Source: a virus. From it: a stretch of 64,000 bases of DNA. This document shows, one piece after another, positions 8,633 to 17,100 of this stretch. The translations under genes were made by a program, and so were the position numbers. The stretch lies in the IMG/VR virus record IMGVR_UViG_3300042338_000192, positions 1 through 64,000 of that record. One strand, given 5' to 3'. The notes under the pieces were generated by a model. The model had not been told where the DNA came from and did not search any database. It saw only the letters and a program-made list of their open reading frames with translations. Each line of letters opens with the position of its first letter. Position 1 is the first letter of the stretch.

Positions 8633-10057
8633 ATGGCTTTTCTTTCTCAAATAACAACAGGCACGCAAAATACTATTGGTGCCTATAATCCAATGTCCGC
8701 GCAAGCAATGCCCAGGGCATCGTATGTAATTGCTTCACATAATACCTCAAGTACCTTTTATGGCGCTATATTTTTAGACGCAGAATTTCGTAGAATTGGA
8801 AGACCTGGAAATCAGTTTGCCAATACGTATGCAAATGGTTTTACAAATGACATGGATCAAACAGACGGTTCATATGTTACTCCGAGTGGTCAGATGTTTA
8901 ACAACAGTCTAAGTCCGAATACGCAAACGTCTATGTCAAGCTCTGGCTACTCACTTCCGATGTGCGGTACTGCGTCAATGGGCGAATATGGACAAGGCGC
9001 ATTTATGGGCTCTGAACGCGGAATTATTATGAGCTCTAATATGCGGTTTCTATCTAGTACGGGTACAGCGCCCATTAGAGCTAACCGCGCGTTTGTAAAT
9101 AGCGATCATGCAAATAAAAAGTTAACCATGCAATTTTCAGGTGGATACTTAACAGTTTGCCCGATCCAAACTCCGATTTGTTATACAATAGCTTCTACAG
9201 ATCCTTTTCCACGTCCTAAGTTTAATGCGCAATCGCTCTTTAATACGTATGATTCAGGTAGCCAAACAACTAGCATGTATGGTTCTGCGTCGTATAATGC
9301 AGTGCGTAAGGAACTTATGATTGCAACAACTAGCAATACTGCCGCAGGCCGTGTGAATATTGCAATATGGAAGAATTTCGATTTTGATGCAGTTAGGGGA
9401 GATGTTGCAACACTATCCGCAGCGCCTACTGTTTTGTTGAATACAACTTTAGCCTCTTTTATTGACTCCTCCGAAGCTCGTTTTAATTCTAAATGGACAT
9501 TAGTTGATGATGGTAGTATATTTGTTTCAACAATGAATGAAGGAAGTAACAGTACTTATTTATGGAAGATTACAAGAGCTGCGCTTGACGCAAGTTTAAG
9601 CAATACTCAGGTAGGCACTCAGAGTACGACAACAGCGTATGGTCTTGCCAACGGCGAGTCTTATGGTCAACGTCAGATGCAAACTCGTTCAGGAAATATG
9701 ACTTGTAGTTGGGTGCCATATTATTATTACCAATGCGGTATTAGAAGCTGGGTAATTGATAAGCGTAATAGTTCGTGGACTTACGGGTATAGTGACAACA
9801 ACAGCACTTGTGGAACATACCCTATGAAATACAGAGATAATGGCTTTGTATTTGCGTTTACATCTAACTATTACGCAGGCAATTGGACTGGGATGTATAA
9901 TGCAGGAACTTGTTTTCCAAGTCTTACTGTAAATGCAGCGCCTATTGTGTATAATATGGCGTGGTATTATCCTTCTGCGCCAGGCCCTAATACAACTAAC
10001 TATCCCGGTATAAGTCATGTATGGGAATTTGACTTACAATCTCAATTACCTTATTAA
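8633..10057 (+). CDS. Tail fibre or host-recognition protein
   Basis: 474 residues with AGGAATTTAATAATG at the start. The protein is rich in S, T, N, Y and aromatic residues, and has repeated WxxxxF/DxG strands suggesting a beta propeller (for example KWTLVDDGSIFVS and TYLWKIT). The N-terminus MAFLSQITTGTQNTIGAYNP could be the attachment segment and the C-terminus ISHVWEFDLQSQLPY a terminal strand. It lies directly after the modular fibre and before a small partner protein, the usual place for a receptor-binding tip. No enzymatic motif seen. Role inferred. Confidence 0.75.
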   Translation: MAFLSQITTGTQNTIGAYNPMSAQAMPRASYVIASHNTSSTFYGAIFLDAEFRRIGRPGNQFANTYANGFTNDMDQTDGSYVTPSGQMFNNSLSPNTQTSMSSSGYSLPMCGTASMGEYGQGAFMGSERGIIMSSNMRFLSSTGTAPIRANRAFVNSDHANKKLTMQFSGGYLTVCPIQTPICYTIASTDPFPRPKFNAQSLFNTYDSGSQTTSMYGSASYNAVRKELMIATTSNTAAGRVNIAIWKNFDFDAVRGDVATLSAAPTVLLNTTLASFIDSSEARFNSKWTLVDDGSIFVSTMNEGSNSTYLWKITRAALDASLSNTQVGTQSTTTAYGLANGESYGQRQMQTRSGNMTCSWVPYYYYQCGIRSWVIDKRNSSWTYGYSDNNSTCGTYPMKYRDNGFVFAFTSNYYAGNWTGMYNAGTCFPSLTVNAAPIVYNMAWYYPSAPGPNTTNYPGISHVWEFDLQSQLPY

Positions 10058-10066
10058 GAGGCTAAA

Positions 10067-10321
10067 ATGGTAAATAAATTAAAATTTAATCTCCTTGGTG
10101 ATTTGGAAAATAACCCAAGATTGCTTGAAGTAGTAGATGGTGAATACGAAGCACCTACAGAAGGGCAGTTACCTCATAGGTTTAAATATGATGTTACAAC
10201 TGACTCTATTTTAGATGTTTACGGTGATATCTCTGACTTTGAAGTTAGACAAAAAGATCATGAAGCCGCAATTGCTTTGGCAACTGAGCTAGGTATGCCC
10301 TTACCACCTCCATTGGTATGA
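10067..10321 (+). CDS. Small protein following the fibre gene
   Basis: 84 residues. It has mixed alpha/beta character with an acidic middle (DYGDISDFEVRQ-like) and a proline-rich tail (MPLPPPLV). Position suggests a fibre-assembly helper, but nothing in the sequence proves it. Its stop codon overlaps the heme oxygenase start (ATGA at 10318-10321), so the bilin genes are translated from the fibre message. Confidence 0.7.
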   Translation: MVNKLKFNLLGDLENNPRLLEVVDGEYEAPTEGQLPHRFKYDVTTDSILDVYGDISDFEVRQKDHEAAIALATELGMPLPPPLV

Positions 10322-10854
10322 GCCTACGGGAGCTAACCCACGATAAACATAGTGAGGCGGAAAATCACCGCTTCACTAAATTATTGTTAAGTGGAACAAT
10401 ACCAAAAGAAATATATGCAGACTATCTATATTCACAATTCAGATGCTATGCTATTCTAGAAGAAAGAGCCAGGTCTCTCGGATTACTTGATAACCTTGAA
10501 GCGATAGAACGTTCCATTAAAATATTTCAAGACTTTGATGAATTAGATTATGATGCACTCAATTACGATTCTGTTGAAAAGTACTCACAACATATACTAG
10601 CACTAGATAAGGAGCAACTCTTAGCTCATATTTATGTTAGACATTTCGGAGATATGTATGGTGGCCAAATGATTAAAAAGGTCATTCCAGGCTCCGGTAA
10701 AATGTATGAATTCGAAGATAGACAAGGATTAATCGATAAGATCAGACCTTTGCTATCAGATGACTTAGCTAATGAAGCTAATAAATGTTTTGATTTCGTA
10801 TTAAAATTATTTGACGAGATTTCAGATGAGCACGATATACAAAAAGTTCAATGA
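10318..10854 (+). CDS. hemO: Heme oxygenase
   Basis: 178 residues, the size of bacterial and phage heme oxygenases. It opens heme with electrons from ferredoxin to give biliverdin, CO and free iron. The proximal-helix motif LTHDKHSEAEN places the heme ligand at His11 (compare H in the family motif H..AEN). The distal helix YVRHFGDMYGGQMIKK at residues 107-121 matches the family signature with its glycine hinge, G111, G115 and G116. It starts on an ATGA overlap with the gene before and is followed, through a tiny coupled frame, by a bilin reductase. That pairing indicates a two-step pigment pathway. Heme oxygenases occur in cyanophages and other marine phages; assignment is strong. Confidence 0.93.
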   Translation: MSLRELTHDKHSEAENHRFTKLLLSGTIPKEIYADYLYSQFRCYAILEERARSLGLLDNLEAIERSIKIFQDFDELDYDALNYDSVEKYSQHILALDKEQLLAHIYVRHFGDMYGGQMIKKVIPGSGKMYEFEDRQGLIDKIRPLLSDDLANEANKCFDFVLKLFDEISDEHDIQKVQ

Positions 10855-10897
10855 GTTAATAGATTATTTATATGACCTTGCACAGCACACTGTATGA
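10826..10897 (+). CDS. Possible 23-residue coupling peptide
   Basis: A tiny frame starting inside the end of heme oxygenase and ending with TGA at 10895-10897, overlapping the reductase ATG at 10894 (ATGA). The peptide MSTIYKKFNELIDYLYDLAQ then HTV is helix-like. It may only serve to carry ribosomes across the 39-base gap between the two enzymes. It could also be chance; support is the ATGA overlap alone. Confidence 0.3.
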   Translation: MSTIYKKFNELIDYLYDLAQHTV

Positions 10898-11685
10898 GTG
10901 AAATCTTTGAAAGATTAACAGTTCAGGCTGAACAATTCAAAGTATTACTAGATAACTATGCTGAAGATACGAATGAAGAGCATGATTTCGGTTGGGAAAA
11001 TAGAGTGTATAGTAACCATTATATACGTAGAGCTCATTTAGATATTATTGACCTTCGGGACACTAAGAAAATCTATATGATGCATCTCTGTATATTCCCA
11101 AAGATTACCTCTAATTCTCCTATCTTCGGTGTAGATATTGTGGCTGGCCCTAATAAAGTAACGGGCGCATTTCTTGATTACTCTCCTGTGTCTGAAGATA
11201 GTCATCCATTAACTAGTTGGTTTGCTTCAGAGACGAAGAAGTATAGTTGGAAGAGAGAGCGCGAGTTGCCTGAATGGGCACGCGCTATATTCAGTAAAGA
11301 TATGGTAGCTGCGAGTAATATAAACACTATAACCGAATTAGATGCATTTTTAAAGCTAGCACACGATTCACTTTCGTGTTATTTAACAAATGTAAATTAT
11401 TCTTCTAGCGAAGATTTATATATAGATCAACAAAATTTTTACTGTAAGATGCAAAAACAAAATCCTCATACGCCAAGAGTTTTAGAATCGTTAGGCTTTG
11501 AGAAAGAACTAGTAGTTAATTTTATTAATACAGGATTATTTCCGGAGATTGGTATGTCATTTTTAGATGATTTAAAAGATTCAGTAGAAGAGGTTGTTGA
11601 AGTACTAGTTCCTATTGTACCTCACAGCATTGTAGAAGATGTTGTCGACGTAACTGTTGACACAATTGTAGAGGTTGTATCATGA
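10894..11685 (+). CDS. pcyX: Ferredoxin-dependent bilin reductase, PcyA/PebS/PcyX family
   Basis: 263 residues. Enzymes of this family reduce biliverdin to phycobilins using ferredoxin. Family features seen: HLCIFPKITSNSPIFGVDIV (residues 64-83), the hallmark 'FP...PIFG.D' strand, then GAFLDYSPVS, where Asp95 aligns with the catalytic Asp105 of PcyA. The C-terminal helix QNFYCKMQKQNPHTPRVLE (181-199) and NFINTGLFPE (209-218) match the family's ending. Asp178 is a candidate for a second proton donor. The heme oxygenase next door supplies biliverdin. The exact product (phycoerythrobilin in known PcyX) cannot be read from sequence, and the PcyX label is by context. Residues 221-263 are an unusual valine- and acid-rich extension beyond the normal end. 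Confidence 0.85.
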   Translation: MSEIFERLTVQAEQFKVLLDNYAEDTNEEHDFGWENRVYSNHYIRRAHLDIIDLRDTKKIYMMHLCIFPKITSNSPIFGVDIVAGPNKVTGAFLDYSPVSEDSHPLTSWFASETKKYSWKRERELPEWARAIFSKDMVAASNINTITELDAFLKLAHDSLSCYLTNVNYSSSEDLYIDQQNFYCKMQKQNPHTPRVLESLGFEKELVVNFINTGLFPEIGMSFLDDLKDSVEEVVEVLVPIVPHSIVEDVVDVTVDTIVEVVS

Positions 11686-11840
11686 CAAACAGTTTAGATA
11701 AAGCATTTAAAGATGCAGGAAAAGCTATTAATCACACTGTACACGAAGCAGCAGATGTTGCAGAAAAAGTTGTGACTAATCCTGATGTACAAGAAGTAGC
11801 AAAAGAAGTTGCTATTGGCGTTATTGTTGCAGCGGTATAA
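11682..11840 (+). CDS. Small 52-residue helical protein
   Basis: Starts on an ATGA overlap with the reductase stop. The peptide MTNSLDKAFKDAGKAINHTV continues with an amphipathic helix and ends in a hydrophobic AIGVIVAAV. Its character (repeated D/E-V-V and A-V) resembles the odd extension of the reductase just upstream. It immediately precedes the lysozyme, so a role in lysis or membrane targeting is conceivable but unproven. Confidence 0.6.
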   Translation: MTNSLDKAFKDAGKAINHTVHEAADVAEKVVTNPDVQEVAKEVAIGVIVAAV

Positions 11841-11842
11841 TT

Positions 11843-12292
11843 ATGGAACTTAGCGATAAAGGCGCAGAAGACTTAAAAGGTTCTGAAGGGTTTAGATCGC
11901 AACCGTATCCAGATGGTGAGGGCGTCCCTACTATTGGCTTTGGTAGTACTTTCTATGAGAATGGTACTAGAGTCACATTAAAGGATGCTCCCATTACTAA
12001 GGAGCGAGCGTTACAACTTTTCAAAGTTACCCTTAAGCAATACACAAGTGCAGTTGATAAAAACGTAACTGTACCGTTAACACAAAACGAATTTGATGCA
12101 TTAGTAGAATTTACATATAATGTAGGTGTAGCCGCTTTTAAAGGTTCTACATTATTGAAGCGACTCAATGCAGGGGCACCTAAAGATCAAGTAGCTGCTC
12201 AATTCCTTAGATGGAATAAAGATGAAGGTAAAGTCGTTCCAGGCTTAACCAATAGACGTAAACGTGAATCAACTAAATTTTTAGGAAAATAA
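11843..12292 (+). CDS. Endolysin, T4-type lysozyme (GH24)
   Basis: 149 residues. This muramidase cuts the glycan of peptidoglycan to release progeny. The catalytic triad is intact and spaced exactly as in T4 lysozyme: Glu15 (SEGFR), Asp24 (YPDGEG) and Thr30 (PTIGFG). Downstream helices FDALVEFTYNVG and FLRWNKDEG are also family-typical, and the length is close to T4 lysozyme (164) and shorter P22/lambdoid forms. There is no signal peptide or SAR-like N-terminal span, so it needs a holin; the best holin candidate is far away at 50952-51134. It is embedded in the late operon between the bilin genes and the portal. Confidence 0.93.
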   Translation: MELSDKGAEDLKGSEGFRSQPYPDGEGVPTIGFGSTFYENGTRVTLKDAPITKERALQLFKVTLKQYTSAVDKNVTVPLTQNEFDALVEFTYNVGVAAFKGSTLLKRLNAGAPKDQVAAQFLRWNKDEGKVVPGLTNRRKRESTKFLGK

Positions 12293-12293
12293 A

Positions 12294-12494
12294 ATGGCAG
12301 ATCAGCAAGAAACATTAACCGTAGCCCCTAAAGTTATGGCAAAGGTACAACCAAAAGAATTTGTAAATAAAATTACATCTAACTGGAATATTACACCTAC
12401 TGAAGTTGAAGAGGAAATCACAGCTTTGAATAGCGTGACAAATGAATATTTTGAAGGCACTATTGTTGAATTTAATAGACTATTAGAGGCTTAG
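12294..12494 (+). CDS. Small 66-residue protein upstream of portal
   Basis: Starts one base after the lysozyme stop and ends one base before the portal ATG. The sequence has a charged helical C-terminal half (TPTEVEEEITALNSVTNEYF) and no cysteines. Its tight spacing between two well-identified late genes supports reality. Function unknown. Confidence 0.72.
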   Translation: MADQQETLTVAPKVMAKVQPKEFVNKITSNWNITPTEVEEEITALNSVTNEYFEGTIVEFNRLLEA

Positions 12495-12495
12495 T

Positions 12496-14094
12496 ATGAC
12501 ATACGGCCCTACTAAGACAGTTGCGGATCCTTGTCAAGCGTATGAGTATCTTAAACCTTCGTGGAATAAGGCACGTGCTGTATGCAATGGGGAACGTACT
12601 GTAAAAGAGTTGGATCAGTATATTGATCTAATTAGATTTAGCAATTTGCTGATACCCTTCTCTACAACAATGAGCCAAGCTCAATATGACTTTTATAAGT
12701 CAGAAGCTGAATTACCAGGCATTACTGCACAATTTGCTAAGATGCTTGTTGGGGGTTTATTAAGAAAAGCTCCTATATTGACATTACCAGATGAAGTTCC
12801 TGAAGAAGCTAAAGATTGGCTTATCAACAATATCGGACGTGATGACTCTACACTAGTGGCATTTCTTGATGAACTATTGTGGGAAGAGATCAATACATCC
12901 CGTGCATGGGTATTTGTAGACCACCCATCCGTTAATGATGTTGAGAACTTAGATAAAGAAACTAGAGATATGATTAAACCATATCCTATTTTGCAAAAAG
13001 CTGAAACAATTGTTAATTGGGCAACAACTGTAGATGTATTTGGTAAAACAGTTTTAAAATATGTAATTGTTAAAGGTTACTCAGAAGATTATACTACTAA
13101 TGAATTCCATGCTCTGAGAGTCCCTACGGTATGGGTGCATGAGTTAAACGAACAAGGTAATTACCAAATCCGCAAGTTCATGGGCACAACTAAAGATAAT
13201 GGTGATCAAACTCTTAAAATAGGGGGTATTGGTGAGAAAGCGCAGCAATTACTACCTTCAGGCCATTTTGAATTAATAGAAACATTTGACAATATACTTA
13301 ATAACGGGGAACCGCTAAAGCATATTCCTGCATGGCCTGTTAATGGTAATATAGAACCTATTATGCCATTATTAATGCCTATCGTAGATAAAGAGATTAG
13401 CCTATATAATAAAATTAGTAGACGAAATCATTTACTATACGGTGCAGCTACTTATACACCTGTTATTATGTCAGATATGCCTGATGAACAATTTGATGAA
13501 ATTGTAGACGCTGGATTAGGGTCTTGGATAAGATTACGCCAAGATGATAAAGCAGATGTCTTAAAAACACCCACAGACGCATTACAAGATATGCAAAAAG
13601 CTATTGAAGCATCTATTGATGAAATGGCTAAACTTGGCATTAGAATGCTTACAACTGAAAATGAACAATCAGGTATTGCATTAGAAATTCGTAATGCTGC
13701 TCAAACGGCACAATTAAGTGTGTTGAGTACAAAAATCTCTAGTACATTAAAGCAAGTAATAGGCTTAATGGTTAACTGGAGATATGGCCTGCAAATTGAT
13801 TCATGTGATATTGTGTTTAATTTATCCGCAGATTTTGATCCAGTGCCTTTAGGTGCTGATTGGTTGAATCTTGTTACTCAATGGTATCAATCAGGTTTAT
13901 TACCAAGAAGCGTGTGGTTACAGATGTTAAAAGCAAATGATATTCTTGATTCTGAATATGATGATGAAGCCGCATTACAAGAAGTAAACGCTGATGAATT
14001 AATCATTCCTGCTGCAACAAAATATAATGATCAATATGCTATGCAGTCAGAAGCGGCTGCTGCAGGTAGTAAACCAAAACCTATGAAGGAATAA
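12496..14094 (+). CDS. Portal protein (DUF4055-like)
   Basis: 532 residues. The portal forms the dodecameric ring at the capsid vertex through which terminase pumps DNA. Features consistent with the DUF4055 group: an N-terminal WNKARAVCNGERTVK segment, FSNLLIPFSTTMSQAQYDFY, then GGLLRKAPILTLP, and in the C-terminal half ISRRNHLLYGAATYTPVI and GSWIRLRQDDKADVL followed by the long helix TENEQSGIALEIRNAAQTAQ. Directly followed by a MuF protein, the standard portal partner. Assignment is by pattern and context, not alignment. Confidence 0.85.
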   Translation: MTYGPTKTVADPCQAYEYLKPSWNKARAVCNGERTVKELDQYIDLIRFSNLLIPFSTTMSQAQYDFYKSEAELPGITAQFAKMLVGGLLRKAPILTLPDEVPEEAKDWLINNIGRDDSTLVAFLDELLWEEINTSRAWVFVDHPSVNDVENLDKETRDMIKPYPILQKAETIVNWATTVDVFGKTVLKYVIVKGYSEDYTTNEFHALRVPTVWVHELNEQGNYQIRKFMGTTKDNGDQTLKIGGIGEKAQQLLPSGHFELIETFDNILNNGEPLKHIPAWPVNGNIEPIMPLLMPIVDKEISLYNKISRRNHLLYGAATYTPVIMSDMPDEQFDEIVDAGLGSWIRLRQDDKADVLKTPTDALQDMQKAIEASIDEMAKLGIRMLTTENEQSGIALEIRNAAQTAQLSVLSTKISSTLKQVIGLMVNWRYGLQIDSCDIVFNLSADFDPVPLGADWLNLVTQWYQSGLLPRSVWLQMLKANDILDSEYDDEAALQEVNADELIIPAATKYNDQYAMQSEAAAAGSKPKPMKE

Positions 14095-14113
14095 TTTAAT
14101 CTAGGAATACCAA

Positions 14114-17100
14114 ATGACCATTAATAGTAATACACAAATATACGACAAAACACTAGATCGCGCAGCAATGATCCGTCTGTATGAGAGAAGAGTCTCTGGT
14201 AAAGTTGATTTAGTAATTGATGGTCATGTTGTTAGACTAGATAAATTAATTAAAGATGCTGAACTATCAGGCAGGGGTTTTGAAAGATTCAGAGAAGCAG
14301 TTGATCAAGAGTTAAGAAAGACTTATAAGTCAATTAATAATTCTGTTCAAAAAGATCTTTCATCACTTGTCTCAGATCAACTCTCATATGCTTATCAAAA
14401 AGTTGAAGTGGCAATGGGTAAAATATGGCGTACTGAAAGACCTAAAAATAGAATCTCTGAAGAAATTGTACTTAAAAATCCATTAAGCGAAAATGGTACA
14501 ATGGAACAGGGATGGTCAGGTATTGCCAAGAATGAAAAAATTAGATTAGAAGCAGTTATACGTAAGGGTATAGCTGACGGAAAAAGCGTAGATGAAATAG
14601 CTCTACAAGTACGTGCAGGAAATGTACATAATATAACTCGCATGCAGTCGAAAGGTCTGGTAATAACAGCCATTACAGCTGTATCCTCTCAGGCTGATCA
14701 TGCTATTTATAAAGCAAATGAAAAAGCGTTACAAGGATGGCAATATGTTGCTGTCCTTGACGCACGAACAACCCCAGTATGTGCCCATAGAGATGGTGAA
14801 ATTTATCCGATTAGCGATACAACACATCTCCCACCAGCACATTGGCATTGTAGATCTACAACAGTTCCTGTATTTAAATCATGGAGCGATATAGCAGATT
14901 TAGAAAGCGTAGCACAAGTAAGACGTAGAAATATTGAGAACTTAACTGATGCTCAAAAGGCTTTTTATGACGGTAATACACCACTTAGAGAATCATACAA
15001 TGATTGGCTAAAGCGTCAGCCACAAGATGTACAATTAAGGCATTTAGGTGATTATAAAAAAGTTAGTATGTTCCAAAGCGGGCAGCTTACCTTAGATCAG
15101 TTTACTAATCCCGAAGGTAATTCTATTGGGATTAAAGAATTAAGACGGATGACCGATCCCACATATACACTGCCAAATGATACAAAAAAGTTTGCTAATG
15201 CTAAAGCTAAACTTGATGCTATGCAACTTCCAATCATGACACCTGATGATTTAATTGGCAACACTAAGCTTATACAAACACTTAAAGATTATTATTTACT
15301 GCAATCAGGTGAATTAGACGGTACATTATCACTCACTAATTATAGGGGTGGTCTTATTCATACTAAGAAATCTGCCAAGGCAAGAGTACTTAATAGTCTT
15401 CCAACAGAAGATCAACTCATTTTTAATCCTGTCACAGGTCGATACGAAGATACAAGACTATACCAACCCAATCCGTCCGTACTAAATAATAACTTAAGAT
15501 TGACAGAACAAAGTAATGTTCTAAAGCCTAAAGATAAGGAATTTATTAAGGAATTTAATGAATTACTTAGTGAGAAAATGGGATCTAATGAAAGGGCAGT
15601 CGTGGTAGATAACCTGCGTATATTATTTACTAGATTTAGAAATAATGGTGAACAGTGGAATAATTTTAAAGCTGTAGTACAAGGTCAAATTAAATTTGAT
15701 GTAATGAATGTTTCTGATGCTATTGAAACTCAGATACGTAGTGATATCAACGTATTGAAGAAACTCAAACAAGATAATTATATTGATCCAGTATTAGGTC
15801 CAACTCAATTACAAGACTTACATGATAATTTCATTGATAATATTCGTGCTAAGAATAACTGGGAAGACACTATATCACCTAAAATAGCTAGAGAGTTACG
15901 TAATACATTTGATTACAAAATTCCTTTAGTATTAAAAAGAATGCCTAACGGTAAAGAACGTTTAACTGAATCTGCATTACAGCAATTTTATCTAAAGTTT
16001 GCTCACAGGCTAAGTATGGCAGATATGCCTGATAGAGACCAGTTTGCTATTGCATTAGGAAGAGATTTATATAATCTTGCTAATATGAACGGCACTAGAC
16101 GTAAATGGTATGAAACAGGTATGAAGCTACTTGAAGCTAAAAATGTTAATAATTTCTTTGAAGTTGAAACATATGGTGTTCAAAAAAGAAGAATGAAAAG
16201 TAGACTTAGTGGTTCTTTATTTGGTCCCTATTATGACACCTTATCATATAATATACGTGTTACTGATCCGCGTGTACAAAAATACTCACAGCTCACACGG
16301 AAAGTGGATGTCGGCCTTCGTGTCGGTGTAACAACGGATAAGAATAAGTTATTATTTCGCGAGGGTTATAAAACGTATTTTATTGATAATGGTGTCCTCG
16401 GTTTAGAAGATACTAGAATACCTATTACATCAACAAATAGTTTTTCAGATTTTCCTGTAGAATTTGTTGACAAGAATATGGCAGATGCACTTAACTGGGC
16501 ATCCAAATCCAAGTATAAAATTGATAATGACTTTTACGACTTTACTCAGAAATTACTATACTTTGAAGATGATCGTGGTAATGCTAAAAAGTATAATGAT
16601 TTAAACGAGTATAAACATTATATTTCTTCTCGTGGTGATGCATATGAGCGATTTAAATCTATGGATTGGCTTAGAAATAATGGTTACGCTTTCAGTAATC
16701 ATGCTTTTGTCGATCATCGGGCTAGGATCTATGATCGTGGCCTTATTAGTCCGCAATCGGGAGAGTCATTTAGACCTTTCTTAAATACTGAAGTAGAAAA
16801 GGTTCTTGGCGAAGATGGATATAGAAACTTCAGAGATCAGATAGGTGCCTTTATGGGGGGTCTAAATGATGTATTTGAAGGTAGATATAATTCATTGTCA
16901 TTTACTGGACGCCAAAAGATTGCTGATAAATTGTGGCCAGATATGGTAGACCTTGGTAATAAAATGCTAAGAGCCAGACCTGCAGATTTACGTGCCATTC
17001 TGGAATCAGATATGGTGCAATTAATTGAAGGTGAGGAACTTGGTAAGTTCATGAGATTTGCTATGGAAGCTGCTAAGATAGATAATCATCTTAAAGCCGG

